From assembly GCA_029257865.1 (NCBI GenBank), contig JARIAN010000099.1, positions 62,001 to 126,000 on the forward strand: a DNA stretch of 64,000 nucleotides, in the 5' to 3' direction. Numbering within the stretch: position 1 is the stretch's first letter; the number at the start of each line of letters is the position of its first letter. The position numbers and the translations under genes are program-made. This DNA is from Phocaeicola sp. (lineage in GTDB: Bacteria; Bacteroidota; Bacteroidia; Bacteroidales; Bacteroidaceae). The notes under the pieces are model-generated. The model saw nothing but the letters and a program-made list of their open reading frames with translations. It was not told the DNA's origin and made no database searches. This document shows, one piece after another, positions 33,830-43,462 of the stretch.

Positions 33830-35122
33830 ATGAATTTTGTAGAAGAATTAAGATGGCGTGGAATGGTACATACCATGATGCCTGGAACAGAAGAGCTATT
33901 GGAAAAAGAAATGGTAACAGCTTACGTAGGTATTGACCCTACTGCAGACTCTCTGCATATCGGTCATCTTTGTGGAGTAATGATGTTACGCCATTTCCAG
34001 CGTTGCGGTCACAAGCCGTTAGCTCTTGTGGGAGGTGCTACCGGTATGATTGGTGACCCTTCTGGTAAGTCTCAAGAAAGAAACTTGCTCGACGAGGAAA
34101 CTTTGCGCCACAATCAGGAATGTATCAAAAAACAGTTGGGCAAGTTCCTCGACTTTGAGTCGGATGCCCCTAACCGTGCAGAACTGGTAAACAACTACGA
34201 CTGGATGAAGGACTTCTCTTTCTTGGACTTTGCCCGCGTTGTAGGAAAGCACATTACAGTAAACTATATGATGGCGAAAGAATCTGTTCAGAAACGATTG
34301 AACGGTGAAGCTCGTGATGGTCTGTCATTTACAGAGTTTACTTATCAGTTGTTGCAAGGATATGACTTCCTGCATCTGTATGAAACCAAAAACTGCAAAC
34401 TTCAGCTGGGCGGTTCAGACCAGTGGGGAAACATCACTACTGGAGCTGAATTGATTCGTCGTACTAACGGTGGCGAAGTGTTTGCTCTTACTTGTCCGTT
34501 GATTACTAAGGCCGACGGAGGTAAGTTTGGTAAAACAGAATCAGGTAATATCTGGCTTGACCCACGTTATACTTCTCCATATAAATTCTATCAGTTTTGG
34601 TTGAACGTAAGTGATGCCGATGCAGAACGTTATATCAAGATTTTCACATCTTTGGACAAGGAAGAGATTGACAACTTGGTTGGAGAACATGCCGAAGCGC
34701 CACATTTGCGTAAGTTGCAGAAACGTTTGGCCAAGGAAGTTACCATAATGGTTCACTCGGAAGAAGACTATAATGCAGCAGTTGAAGCTTCAAACATTTT
34801 GTTTGGTAATGCTACTTCGGAAGCGTTGAGAAAACTGGACGAAGATACTTTGTTGTCTGTATTTGAAGGTGTACCTCAGTATGAAGTCTCTAGGGCTGAA
34901 ATCGAAGCTGGTATCAAGGCTGTTGATTTGTTTGCTGAAAAGACAATGGTATTTGCTTCAAAAGGAGAGATGCGTAAACTGGTACAAGGAGGTGGTGTTT
35001 CTTTGAATAAAGAGAAACTAACCGCTTTTGACCAAGTTATCACTGTAGCCGATCTGTTGGATGAAAAGTATTTGTTGGTACAGCGTGGTAAGAAGAACTA
35101 TTATCTGATTATTGCCAAATAA
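33830..35122 (+). CDS. tyrS: Tyrosyl-tRNA synthetase
   Basis: 430 residues, class I. HIGH box in SLHIGHL and the KMSKS-equivalent KFGKTESGN are visible; the tyrosine-binding GSDQWGN is intact, and a C-terminal S4 RNA-binding domain starts near residue 360 with [14 protein letters not shown]. It charges tRNA-Tyr; one such tRNA is in this window at 47124. Confidence 0.98.
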   Translation: MNFVEELRWRGMVHTMMPGTEELLEKEMVTAYVGIDPTADSLHIGHLCGVMMLRHFQRCGHKPLALVGGATGMIGDPSGKSQERNLLDEETLRHNQECIKKQLGKFLDFESDAPNRAELVNNYDWMKDFSFLDFARVVGKHITVNYMMAKESVQKRLNGEARDGLSFTEFTYQLLQGYDFLHLYETKNCKLQLGGSDQWGNITTGAELIRRTNGGEVFALTCPLITKADGGKFGKTESGNIWLDPRYTSPYKFYQFWLNVSDADAERYIKIFTSLDKEEIDNLVGEHAEAPHLRKLQKRLAKEVTIMVHSEEDYNAAVEASNILFGNATSEALRKLDEDTLLSVFEGVPQYEVSRAEIEAGIKAVDLFAEKTMVFASKGEMRKLVQGGGVSLNKEKLTAFDQVITVADLLDEKYLLVQRGKKNYYLIIAK

Positions 35123-35200
35123 GAATGATATTTGTATGAGTTGAGGTTATCATCGGTGCGGTCTTGTCCGCATCTGATATACCTTTTCTATGAGATAAGA

Positions 35201-35245
35201 TAAAAGGAAGCCCGAAGTCAAACATTGACTTCGGGCTTCCTTTTA
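35201..35245. terminator. Bidirectional terminator between tyrS and the 7TM-HD gene
   Basis: A 20-bp perfect stem (AAAAGGAAGCCCGAAGTCAA and its complement) with a 3-base loop and flanking A and T runs. Its right end overlaps the stop of the minus-strand gene. Confidence 0.95.
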
Positions 35246-37300
35246 TTTTTTCAGTTCCGGATAGCTGATTCGTGTGTGGTGCATGGTCTTGAGCTTTTCT
35301 TTGAATACTGTTTTCACGTTGGCAATGTCTTTAAATGTAATCGGGCATTCCTTAAAGTATCCGTCTAGCACCTGTGCATCGATGATTTTCTCCACAAGGT
35401 TTGAAATGCTTTCTTCTGTATATTCCGGCAGACTTCTTGATGCAGCTTCTACCGAGTCGGCCATCATCAAGATGGCTTGTTCTTTAGTAAACGGATTTGG
35501 TCCTGGATATTGAAAAGGTTCCTTGCTCACTTCTTCGTTTGGGTGTTCATTTTGGTATGAAATATAGAAATACTTGGTGATGCCGGCTCCATGATGGGTG
35601 CGGATAAAGTCTTTGATGACCTGAGGCAAATTATACTTGTCGGCCAGCTTCATCCCATCGTTAATATGGTTGATGACAATTTGGGCACTTTGCATATAGT
35701 CCAGTTGGTCGTGAGGGTTTACTCCCGACTGGTTTTCTGTAAAGAATGCCGGATTCATCATCTTTCCAATATCGTGATACATCGCTCCGGTACGTACGAG
35801 TTGACTGTTGGCACCGATCCGGTTGGCAGCGGCGGCAGTCAGATTGGCTAGTTGCAGTGAATGTTGGAAGGTGCCTGGTGCCACTTCCGACATCTCTCTC
35901 ATCAGCTTGTTGTTGATATTGGACAATTCTACCAGTGTGACGTTTGAGGTAAACCCAAATGTCTTTTCCAAGATGAAAAGGAGAGGATAGGTAAACAGCA
36001 GCAAACCTCCGTTGATGACAAAGTTGATGTAGGCGTTAGTGTTCAACTGGTTGATTTCACTGATGTGAATCAGGTCGAGTGCCAAATACATAGCAGAATA
36101 AGACAAGACAACAATCAAAGAACTGCGCAGGAGCTGTGAGCGCTGTGATAATTCTCTGAGACTATATATTCCCGCCATTCCCGCCACAGTCTGGAGCAAG
36201 ATGAAATCGTGCGGAGCTTTGAGGGTGATGGAGCATAGCAGGGTGGAAATGACATGAGCCATGAATGCGGTTCGGGAGTCGAGGAAGATTCGGATGATGA
36301 TAGCCATCATTGCATAAGGCACTACTTGGATATTCATGTATCCATGTTCAATCATGAGAGACGACAATATCGGAAAGAAGATGATGAGGCAGAACAGCAG
36401 CCCTAGGCTTCCCTTTTTCAAATAGTAGTCTTTTCTGAACAACTCCAAATAAATCATGAAACATCCTATCAAGATAGCCACAAACAAGATTTGTCCCATT
36501 AGAGTCAAGCGTTTTTCGGTAGTGGTATCACTACGCTTGTCCCATTCCTTTTGCAGCGACTTCAATATGTTGTAGGTCTTCTGGTTGATGATTTCTCCTC
36601 GGTCGATGATGCGCTGTCCATTCATCACGAAGCCGTTGGCCCATGAAATGCTGGCCAGCATTTCTTTCTTGGCCGTTTCTGAGCGGTTTTCGTCATAAAT
36701 CAAATTCGGGTGGATATAGTTGTTCAGGTTGCAGCGTTGCAGCAGTTCTTTTCTGAAGTGTACCGTATCGGCATGTATAATCTGTTCGTAAGCTCTTTTG
36801 GTAGAATAGATTTCTCCAGTACTTTGCAAAATGGAAACATTTTTAGAAACAATCTGTATGCTGTAAATACTGTCTTTGTTTAGTTGCGGAAGCTGTCCGG
36901 ACATGACGATGCCTTTTTCATACACTTTCCTCAGATTCCGTTCGATGAAATGCAGATAGCTTGGGTCGGGTATAATCTTTTTCAGCTCTTTGTTATAGTC
37001 GCTGCGAAATTTGCTGATGGCCTCAGTTTCCACTTTGGCATGATACGAAAAATAAGGATGATATTGAGCCAGAACACTGTCTTGTTCTTTCTTGACTTGT
37101 ACTTCATCCTTATAGATGGGGAAGTCGAATGATGATTGAAGCAGTCCGTATCTCCAGGGTTTGTTGAGGTCGAACTGATAATTGAAAGTTCCTTCTTTGG
37201 GTAAGAAGTGGGTAATGACTGTTACCGTTATCAGAAATATGCTACATTTATACAATAACTCTTTATATGAAAACGGTCTGTTTATTTGGAAACTTTTCAT
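35243..37300 (-). CDS. 7TM-HD phosphohydrolase (PgpH-like)
   Basis: 685 residues: one N-terminal helix, an extracytoplasmic 7TMR-HDED-type domain (about 45-265), about seven membrane helices (about 270-455), then a cytosolic HD domain with TGAMYHDIGKM, NHINDGM and MMADSVEAASRSL. This is the layout of PgpH, which hydrolyses cyclic di-AMP to pApA. HD metal ligands look intact, so activity is expected. It implies c-di-AMP signalling, although no cyclase gene is in the window. It stands alone and diverges from gltX. Confidence 0.93.
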   Translation of the reverse strand: MKSFQINRPFSYKELLYKCSIFLITVTVITHFLPKEGTFNYQFDLNKPWRYGLLQSSFDFPIYKDEVQVKKEQDSVLAQYHPYFSYHAKVETEAISKFRSDYNKELKKIIPDPSYLHFIERNLRKVYEKGIVMSGQLPQLNKDSIYSIQIVSKNVSILQSTGEIYSTKRAYEQIIHADTVHFRKELLQRCNLNNYIHPNLIYDENRSETAKKEMLASISWANGFVMNGQRIIDRGEIINQKTYNILKSLQKEWDKRSDTTTEKRLTLMGQILFVAILIGCFMIYLELFRKDYYLKKGSLGLLFCLIIFFPILSSLMIEHGYMNIQVVPYAMMAIIIRIFLDSRTAFMAHVISTLLCSITLKAPHDFILLQTVAGMAGIYSLRELSQRSQLLRSSLIVVLSYSAMYLALDLIHISEINQLNTNAYINFVINGGLLLFTYPLLFILEKTFGFTSNVTLVELSNINNKLMREMSEVAPGTFQHSLQLANLTAAAANRIGANSQLVRTGAMYHDIGKMMNPAFFTENQSGVNPHDQLDYMQSAQIVINHINDGMKLADKYNLPQVIKDFIRTHHGAGITKYFYISYQNEHPNEEVSKEPFQYPGPNPFTKEQAILMMADSVEAASRSLPEYTEESISNLVEKIIDAQVLDGYFKECPITFKDIANVKTVFKEKLKTMHHTRISYPELKK

Positions 37301-37350
37301 GATGTCAGATATTTTGAGTGCAAAATAAGAAAAAAATGGGAAATTTAGCT

Positions 37351-37358
37351 TAATTTTG
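37351..37358 (+). promoter_or_regulatory. -7 element of gltX
   Basis: TAATTTTG, a good -7 match ending 25 bases before the gltX ATG. No clear -33 box. Confidence 0.5.
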
Positions 37359-37383
37359 CGGTGTATTTTTAGATAAAACCATT

Positions 37384-38901
37384 ATGGCAGAAAGAAAAGT
37401 AAGAGTTCGTTTTGCACCAAGTCCTACAGGTGCATTACATATTGGCGGTGTGCGCACTGCATTGTATAACTATCTGTTTGCTCGCCAGCACGGTGGAGAT
37501 TTGATTTTCCGAATTGAAGACACTGATTCAAACCGATTTGTTCCCGGTGCAGAAGAATATATTATTGAATCGTTTAAATGGCTAGGTATTCAGTTTGACG
37601 AGGGGGTTACCTTTGGAGGAAACTACGGACCATATCGTCAGTCTGAACGTCGTGATATCTACAAGAAATATGTACAGGTTTTATTAGATAACGGAAAAGC
37701 ATACATTGCGTTTGATACTCCGGAAGAGCTGGATGCGAAACGTAAGGAAGTGGCTAACTTCCAGTACGACGCTTCTACTCGTCTGTCTATGCGCAATTCT
37801 TTAGTTATGCCGAAAGAGGAAGTAGACCAACTGATTGCAGAAGGTAAGCAGTTTGTAGTCCGTTTCAAGATTGAGCCTAACGAAGATGTACATGTACACG
37901 ATATCATTCGTGGAGAGGTAGTAATCAACTCTTCTATCTTGGATGATAAAGTATTATATAAATCGGCAGATGAACTGCCTACTTACCATTTGGCAAATAT
38001 TGTAGACGACCACCTGATGGAGGTTTCTCATGTAATCCGCGGAGAAGAATGGTTGCCTTCGGCTCCTCTTCATGTGTTGCTCTATCGTGCTTTCGGTTGG
38101 GAGGATACCATGCCTGAATTTGCTCATTTGCCTTTGCTGCTTAAACCGGACGGAAACGGAAAGCTGAGCAAGCGTGATGGAGACCGTTTGGGTTTCCCTG
38201 TATTCCCGCTGGAATGGCATGACCCTAAGACTGGTGAAGTGTCTTCTGGTTATCGTGAATCGGGCTATTTGCCAGAAGCCGTGATCAACTTCCTGGCTTT
38301 GTTGGGATGGAATCCGGGCAACGACCAAGAAATCATGTCGCTCGAAGAATTAGTGAAATTGTTCGACTTGCACCGTTGCAGCAAGGCGGGAGCTAAGTTT
38401 GATTATGAAAAAGGAAAATGGTTCAACCATGAATATATCCTTCTCAAGAGTGATGAGGAAATTGCCAACTTGTTCTTGCCTATCTTGAAAGAACATGGAG
38501 TAGAAGTTCCTATGGAAATAGTGGTGACTGTGGTAGGTCTGATGAAGGGACGCGTTAGCTTTGTGAAAGAACTTTGGGATACTTGTAAGTTCTTCTTTGT
38601 GGCTCCTGCTGAATATGATGAAAAGACCGTGAAGAAACGTTGGAAAGAAGACTCGGCAGAGCGTATGTCGGAACTGGCGGATTTGCTGGAATCCTTAGAT
38701 GACTTCTCTCTGGTTCATCAGGAAGAGGTGGTTCTGAAATGGATTGAAGAAAAGGGTTACCACATGGGAAATATCATGAATGCTTTCCGTTTGACTCTGG
38801 TTGGTGAAGGAAAAGGTCCTCATATGTTCGATATTTCTGCTGTTTTGGGTAAGGAGGAAACCGTATCGCGTATGCGTCGTGCGGTAGAAGTTCTTAAATA
38901 A
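37384..38901 (+). CDS. gltX: Glutamyl-tRNA synthetase
   Basis: 505 residues, class I. Motifs: [21 protein letters not shown] (HIGH box), FRIEDTD, and KLSKRDGD (KMSKS). It charges tRNA-Glu, possibly tRNA-Gln as well in genomes without GlnRS; I cannot tell which here. waaA starts 10 bases later. Confidence 0.97.
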   Translation: MAERKVRVRFAPSPTGALHIGGVRTALYNYLFARQHGGDLIFRIEDTDSNRFVPGAEEYIIESFKWLGIQFDEGVTFGGNYGPYRQSERRDIYKKYVQVLLDNGKAYIAFDTPEELDAKRKEVANFQYDASTRLSMRNSLVMPKEEVDQLIAEGKQFVVRFKIEPNEDVHVHDIIRGEVVINSSILDDKVLYKSADELPTYHLANIVDDHLMEVSHVIRGEEWLPSAPLHVLLYRAFGWEDTMPEFAHLPLLLKPDGNGKLSKRDGDRLGFPVFPLEWHDPKTGEVSSGYRESGYLPEAVINFLALLGWNPGNDQEIMSLEELVKLFDLHRCSKAGAKFDYEKGKWFNHEYILLKSDEEIANLFLPILKEHGVEVPMEIVVTVVGLMKGRVSFVKELWDTCKFFFVAPAEYDEKTVKKRWKEDSAERMSELADLLESLDDFSLVHQEEVVLKWIEEKGYHMGNIMNAFRLTLVGEGKGPHMFDISAVLGKEETVSRMRRAVEVLK

Positions 38902-38911
38902 GACGTTGGTA

Positions 38912-40135
38912 ATGATTTATAATCTATTTATATATCTCTATGCAAGTGCAGTCCATGTGGCTGCACTTTTCAGTGAAAAAGTGGCCAAAATGGTGAAGGG
39001 GCAGAAAGAGGCATTTGCTGTTCTTGAACGCCAGATTGACCCGGACGCTAAGTATCTTTGGTTTCATGCTGCTTCGCTGGGCGAATTTGAACAGGGACGT
39101 CCTCTGATTGAGGAAATACGCCGAACTTATCCGGGATATAAGATTCTTCAGACTTTCTTCTCGCCTTCGGGCTATGAGGTGCGTAAGGATTATAAGGGAG
39201 CTGATGTGGTGTGTTATCTTCCATTGGATACTCCGGGCAATGTGAAGCGATTTGTCCGTCTGGCTCGTCCTCACATGGCTTTTTTCGTCAAGTATGAATT
39301 TTGGAAAAACTATTTGAGCGAGCTGCACCGTCTAGATGTTCCGGTATACAGCGTTTCATCTATATTCCGCCCCGACCAGATTTTCTTTAAATGGTATGGG
39401 GGTGTCTATCGGGGGGTGTTGAAATGTTTCACTCATCTGTTTGTGCAGAACCAAGAGTCGGTCGACTTGCTGGCTACGATTGATGTCCGTCAGACTTCAA
39501 TAGCGGGTGATACTCGTTTTGACCGTGTGCTTGAAATCTGTAAGCAGGCCAAGATTCTACCGTTGGTAGAGAAGTTCAAGCAGGGTGCCCTCACATTGGT
39601 GGCGGGAAGTTCATGGGCTCCCGATGAAGATATATTCATCCCATATTTCAACGCTCATCTGGAAATGAAACTCATCATTGCTCCGCATGTGATTGACGAG
39701 GCGCACTTGCAGGAAATTATCGGTAAACTGAATCGTAAGGTGGTTCGCTACACACAGGCCACTGAGGATAACGTGGCGGATGCCGACTGTTTGATAGTTG
39801 ATTGCTTTGGCTTGCTCTCTTCTATCTATCGCTATGGAGAGATAGCTTATATCGGCGGAGGATTTGGTGTAAGCATCCACAATACGCTGGAAGCGGCCGT
39901 ATATGGTGTGCCGGTGATATTCGGTCCAAACAACCGCAAGTTTATGGAGGCTCAGGGGCTGAAGGATTGCAAGGGTGGTTTTGAGATAAAGGATGCTGCC
40001 GATTTCCGGCAGCTGATGGACCGTTTTCTTGCAGATGCTTCTTATCTTGCCGATATGGGAGGTAATGCTGGAAATTATGTGAAGGATAACTCCGGTGCAT
40101 TGGAGAAGATTATGAATACTGTTTCTTGGAAATAA
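38912..40135 (+). CDS. waaA: 3-deoxy-D-manno-octulosonic acid transferase
   Basis: 407 residues from the ATG at 38912; a TTG two codons earlier is less likely. An N-terminal membrane-associated helix and the conserved HAASLGEFEQGRPLIEEIR are followed by the GT-B C-terminal half with VAGSSWAPDE and GGGFGVSIHNTLEAAVYGVPV. It adds Kdo to lipid IVA on the cytosolic face of the inner membrane. Downstream of gltX, in the same transcript, with a terminator after it. Confidence 0.95.
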   Translation: MIYNLFIYLYASAVHVAALFSEKVAKMVKGQKEAFAVLERQIDPDAKYLWFHAASLGEFEQGRPLIEEIRRTYPGYKILQTFFSPSGYEVRKDYKGADVVCYLPLDTPGNVKRFVRLARPHMAFFVKYEFWKNYLSELHRLDVPVYSVSSIFRPDQIFFKWYGGVYRGVLKCFTHLFVQNQESVDLLATIDVRQTSIAGDTRFDRVLEICKQAKILPLVEKFKQGALTLVAGSSWAPDEDIFIPYFNAHLEMKLIIAPHVIDEAHLQEIIGKLNRKVVRYTQATEDNVADADCLIVDCFGLLSSIYRYGEIAYIGGGFGVSIHNTLEAAVYGVPVIFGPNNRKFMEAQGLKDCKGGFEIKDAADFRQLMDRFLADASYLADMGGNAGNYVKDNSGALEKIMNTVSWK

Positions 40136-40154
40136 GAGGCCGATTAAAGAATAT

Positions 40155-40211
40155 GCATTCCGCAATGTGTAGATGGACGAATGTCTTGATATGCATTGCG
40201 GAATTTTTTTG
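40155..40211 (+). terminator. Terminator after waaA
   Basis: ATTCCGCAATG pairs with CATTGCGGAAT across a 25-base loop and a T run follows. Confidence 0.82.
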
Positions 40212-40319
40212 TTCTTGTCCGTCGGGATGGTCATGAAGAAAACTGATGACTGTACCAGAAGATAAGTTGTTGTTGTGGAAGAATAAGTTTTCTTTTTGCG
40301 GATAGATTCTTGAGTTACT

Positions 40320-40403
40320 GGTTGCGGTTTATAAATTCACGGTTGTGTTTTATTAATCGGTGATTGTGTTTTATAGACTGGTGGTTGTCACTTAAGAATA
40401 TTT
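40320..40403. repeat. Degenerate 21-bp tandem repeats upstream of the GH92 gene
   Basis: Three units of 21 bases begin GGTTGCGGTTTATAAA, GGTTGTGTTTTATTAA and GATTGTGTTTTATAGA at 40320, 40341 and 40362; a weaker fourth, GGTTGTCACTTAAGAA, begins at 40383. Units share GRTTGYGKTTTAT. The block lies between the waaA terminator and the GH92 promoter. Apart from it, the 390 bases after the terminator hold only the GH92 -7 box and no gene. Confidence 0.7.
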
Positions 40404-40511
40404 GGGGCAGCGGAAGAGAATGTCTGGTGGCAAGTCCTTTTTCAGAAACACTAGTCAGTAAGTTTGCAATTAAAACTGCCTTTGGAATCCTTATAATATC
40501 AAGGAATGTAT

Positions 40512-40519
40512 TATCTTTG
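40512..40519 (+). promoter_or_regulatory. -7 element of the GH92 gene
   Basis: TATCTTTG, an exact -7 match, 81 bases before the ATG. A TTTG at 40481-40484 is 27 bases upstream, longer than the usual spacing. Confidence 0.5.
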
Positions 40520-40600
40520 TGTATATTAGCCTTTTGCTGCGGATGAAGAAACTGCGGCAGGGCTTCAAGAAGGTATAGATATAAAATTAATGCAATAGTT

Positions 40601-42847
40601 ATGAAGACAAAAAAAGACCTTATGATTACTTCATTTGCTTTGGCTTCTGCTTTTACTTGTTCCTCGTGTGAGATGAAAACGGAGAGCAAATTGGAACTGC
40701 CCGTTGATTATACCGCTTGGGTAGACCCTACTATAGGAACAGGTGGACATGGGCACGTGTTTTATGGGGCCAACGTGCCTTATGGTTACGTGCAATTGGG
40801 TCCTAGCAGTATTCCTCAAGAATGGGATTGGGTATCCGGATATCATCAGTCCGATTCTACCATAATTGGCTTTCCTCATACTCATCTTAGCGGTACGGGT
40901 ATCGGTGATTTGCATGACGTGAATGTGATGCCGGTAGTAGGAGAGGTTACTTATTCCAGAGGGGATTATTCATCATGCGAGACAGGATTGTGGTCTTATT
41001 CGGAGCGTTCTAAGGAATTGGTCGTTCCGGGTTATTACAAAACCCACCTGCTGCGCTATGATATTGGTGTGGAGCTGACAGCTACTAAGCGTGTGGGCTT
41101 TCATAAATATACTTTCCCTGCCGGTAAGGCCCCGGCTGTCGTGTTTGATATGGTGAATGGCGGTTGCTGGGACAAGCCGGAGGAAGCGATGATTCAGGTA
41201 GTCAATGACAGTACTATCAGCGGATACCGGTATTCTTCGGGATGGGCAAAAGACCAGCGGGTGTTCTTTTATGCGGAATTCTCGCGGAAGTTTGAGAATG
41301 TGGAATTCATTGTTGATGGCCGCCGTCGGTTGAAAGGAAATTCAGCGAAGGGAGAAAGACTATTTACAAGAGTCAACTTTGCGGCGTCGGGTGAAGAGCC
41401 GGTGTATCTAAAAGTGGCATTGTCACCCACATCCGAAGAAGGTGCCCGTAAGAACATGCAGGCCGAACTGAGCGGATGGGATTTTGACCAGGTCGTAGTA
41501 CAAGCAAAGGAAGCGTGGAGCAGGGAACTGGGCAAGGTGGATATAACAACCGAGGATGAAGCGTCGAAGCGTGTGTTCTACACCAGCCTTTACCATACCA
41601 TGTTTGCCCCATCCGAGTTTTGTGATGTAAATGGGGATTATTATGGTGCCGACAATCAGATGCACTCCAGTAAGGGGTTTGTAAACTACACTACCTTCTC
41701 GCTTTGGGATACTTATCGTGCTGCACAACCTTTGATGACCGTGTTGCATCCGGAAAAGATGAGCGATATCATACAGACGATGTTGACAATTTTCCAAGAA
41801 CAAGGTAAGTTGCCCGTATGGCATCTGATGGGATGTGAAACCGACTGTATGGTGGGTAATCCGGGAGTACCGGTAGTGGCAGATGCTATCTTGAAAGATA
41901 TCAAGGGATTTGACCAAGAATTGGCTTACAAGGCTATTAAGGAATCATCTATGTTGGCTGAGCGCGGAATGCAGCATCGCATCAAGCATGGATTCATTCC
42001 TGCCGATTTGATGAAAGAGGCCATTGCGTACGATATGGAGTATGCCATTGCCGACTGGGCTGTGGCACAGGCTGCAAAGAAGTTGGGAAAGACTGATGAC
42101 TATAAGTATTTCTTGGAGAGAAGCCGATCGTATAAGCACTATTTCGATGCTACAACCGGCTTTATGCGCGGACGTATGTTGGATGGTTCGTGGCGTTCTC
42201 CTTTCAACCCTTATGCTTCTACTCATCGTGACGATGACTATTGTGAAGGCAATGCATGGCAGTACACTTGGTTGGCTCCTCACGATGTAGAGGGGTTGAT
42301 AGGGTGTTTTGGGGGTAAGGAGGCTTTCTTGAGCAAGCTCGATTCGCTCTTTGTGGCTGATGGACAGATGGGGGGACAGTCGTCGCCGGACATCAGCGGG
42401 TTGATTGGGCAATATGCGCACGGAAATGAACCGAGTCACCATATTATCTATATGTACACACTTGCCGGGCAGCCGGGAAAGGCGGCCGATAAGGTAAGAG
42501 AAGTCTTGTCTACCATGTACAGCGACAAGCCGGATGGACTTTCAGGCAATGAAGATGTAGGTCAAATGTCTGCCTGGTATGTACTTTCTTCTATCGGATT
42601 CTATCAGGTGGAGCCGGCAGGAGGTAAGTTTGTGTTCGGATACCCTTTGTTTGACAAAGTTTCAATCAAGGTTCCGGGGGGTAAGTTTGTGGTAGAAAAA
42701 GAAAAGAAAGGCACTCAAAATTCTTATATCCAGCAGATATTCTTAAATGGCAAGGAGTATCATGCGCCATGGCTGGAATATGCAGATATCATGAAAGGCG
42801 GTACCTTGAAATTTGTGATGGGGGATACTCCGTCGGTGTGGTACTGA
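40601..42847 (+). CDS. Alpha-1,2-mannosidase lipoprotein, GH92
   Basis: 748 residues. A lipoprotein-like signal ends in FTCSSC, so the anchor is Cys21 or Cys24. Family GH92 blocks are clear: GTGGHGHVFYGANVPYGYVQLGP, FPHTHLSGTGIGD, GNAWQYTWLAPHDVEGLIGCFGG, GNEPSHHIIYMY and GNEDVGQMSAWYVLSSIGFY. These calcium-dependent inverting enzymes remove alpha-mannose, most often alpha-1,2, from N-glycans or yeast mannan. No SusCD genes adjoin it, so it is not in an obvious polysaccharide-utilisation locus. The 21-bp repeats upstream may matter for its control. Confidence 0.96.
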   Translation: MKTKKDLMITSFALASAFTCSSCEMKTESKLELPVDYTAWVDPTIGTGGHGHVFYGANVPYGYVQLGPSSIPQEWDWVSGYHQSDSTIIGFPHTHLSGTGIGDLHDVNVMPVVGEVTYSRGDYSSCETGLWSYSERSKELVVPGYYKTHLLRYDIGVELTATKRVGFHKYTFPAGKAPAVVFDMVNGGCWDKPEEAMIQVVNDSTISGYRYSSGWAKDQRVFFYAEFSRKFENVEFIVDGRRRLKGNSAKGERLFTRVNFAASGEEPVYLKVALSPTSEEGARKNMQAELSGWDFDQVVVQAKEAWSRELGKVDITTEDEASKRVFYTSLYHTMFAPSEFCDVNGDYYGADNQMHSSKGFVNYTTFSLWDTYRAAQPLMTVLHPEKMSDIIQTMLTIFQEQGKLPVWHLMGCETDCMVGNPGVPVVADAILKDIKGFDQELAYKAIKESSMLAERGMQHRIKHGFIPADLMKEAIAYDMEYAIADWAVAQAAKKLGKTDDYKYFLERSRSYKHYFDATTGFMRGRMLDGSWRSPFNPYASTHRDDDYCEGNAWQYTWLAPHDVEGLIGCFGGKEAFLSKLDSLFVADGQMGGQSSPDISGLIGQYAHGNEPSHHIIYMYTLAGQPGKAADKVREVLSTMYSDKPDGLSGNEDVGQMSAWYVLSSIGFYQVEPAGGKFVFGYPLFDKVSIKVPGGKFVVEKEKKGTQNSYIQQIFLNGKEYHAPWLEYADIMKGGTLKFVMGDTPSVWY

Positions 42848-42863
42848 TAAAATATTTTACTGA

Positions 42864-42915
42864 TAAAGAAGGCTTCCGTCTCTTACTTTTAAGAGATGAA
42901 AGCCTTCTTTATTTT
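42864..42915. terminator. Bidirectional terminator between GH92 and gamma-carbonic anhydrase genes
   Basis: AAAGAAGGCTTCCGTCTCTT pairs with AAGAGATGAAAGCCTTCTTT, one bulge, with A/T runs. It ends 10 bases before the stop of the minus-strand gene. Confidence 0.88.
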
Positions 42916-42925
42916 GGTTGGATGT

Positions 42926-43450
42926 TTACTTGTCTTCTTCCTTGAACCAAGAAGCATACATCAAGTATCCGTTGGCTATTTTTTGGTTGAGTTCCTGGCT
43001 TTGTTTGGGGTCTACTTTCTTGATGAACCGTGCTGGCACTCCGGCCCATAGCGTGTATGGATCGATGACCGTATTGGCCAGCACCAAGGCTCCGGCAGCA
43101 ACGATTGCACCTTCGCCTACCACAGCGTGGTCCAGCAAAGTGGATCCCATTCCGATAAGGGCATTCCGGTGTACGCAAGCACCATGGAGAGTCACGTTGT
43201 GTCCGATGGAAACATCATCGCTGATTTCTACCGTCGATTTTTCATAGAGTGTATGGAGCACTGTTCCATCTTGAATGTTGACTCGGTTTCCGATGCGTAT
43301 GGAGTTGACATCACCTCGGAGCACGGTGTTGAACCAGATGCTGCACTGGTCTCCCATCACCACATCTCCGATGATGGTAGCATTGTCGGCCAGGTAGCAG
43401 TCTTTTCCTATTTGAGGAGTCAATCCTTTTACTGATTTGATAAGGGCCAT
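42926..43450 (-). CDS. Gamma-class carbonic anhydrase-like protein
   Basis: 174 residues built of left-handed beta-helix hexapeptides (CSIWFNTVLRGD, VNIQDGTVLH, SIGHNVTLHGACV). The three zinc-ligand histidines appear to be present: one in VLHTLYEK and two in GHNVTLHG. It may hydrate CO2 or be one of the enzymatically silent transferase-like relatives. It is 12 bases downstream of the aminopeptidase P gene and probably shares its transcript. Confidence 0.92.
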   Translation of the reverse strand: MALIKSVKGLTPQIGKDCYLADNATIIGDVVMGDQCSIWFNTVLRGDVNSIRIGNRVNIQDGTVLHTLYEKSTVEISDDVSIGHNVTLHGACVHRNALIGMGSTLLDHAVVGEGAIVAAGALVLANTVIDPYTLWAGVPARFIKKVDPKQSQELNQKIANGYLMYASWFKEEDK

Positions 43451-43462
43451 GATTGAATGTTT

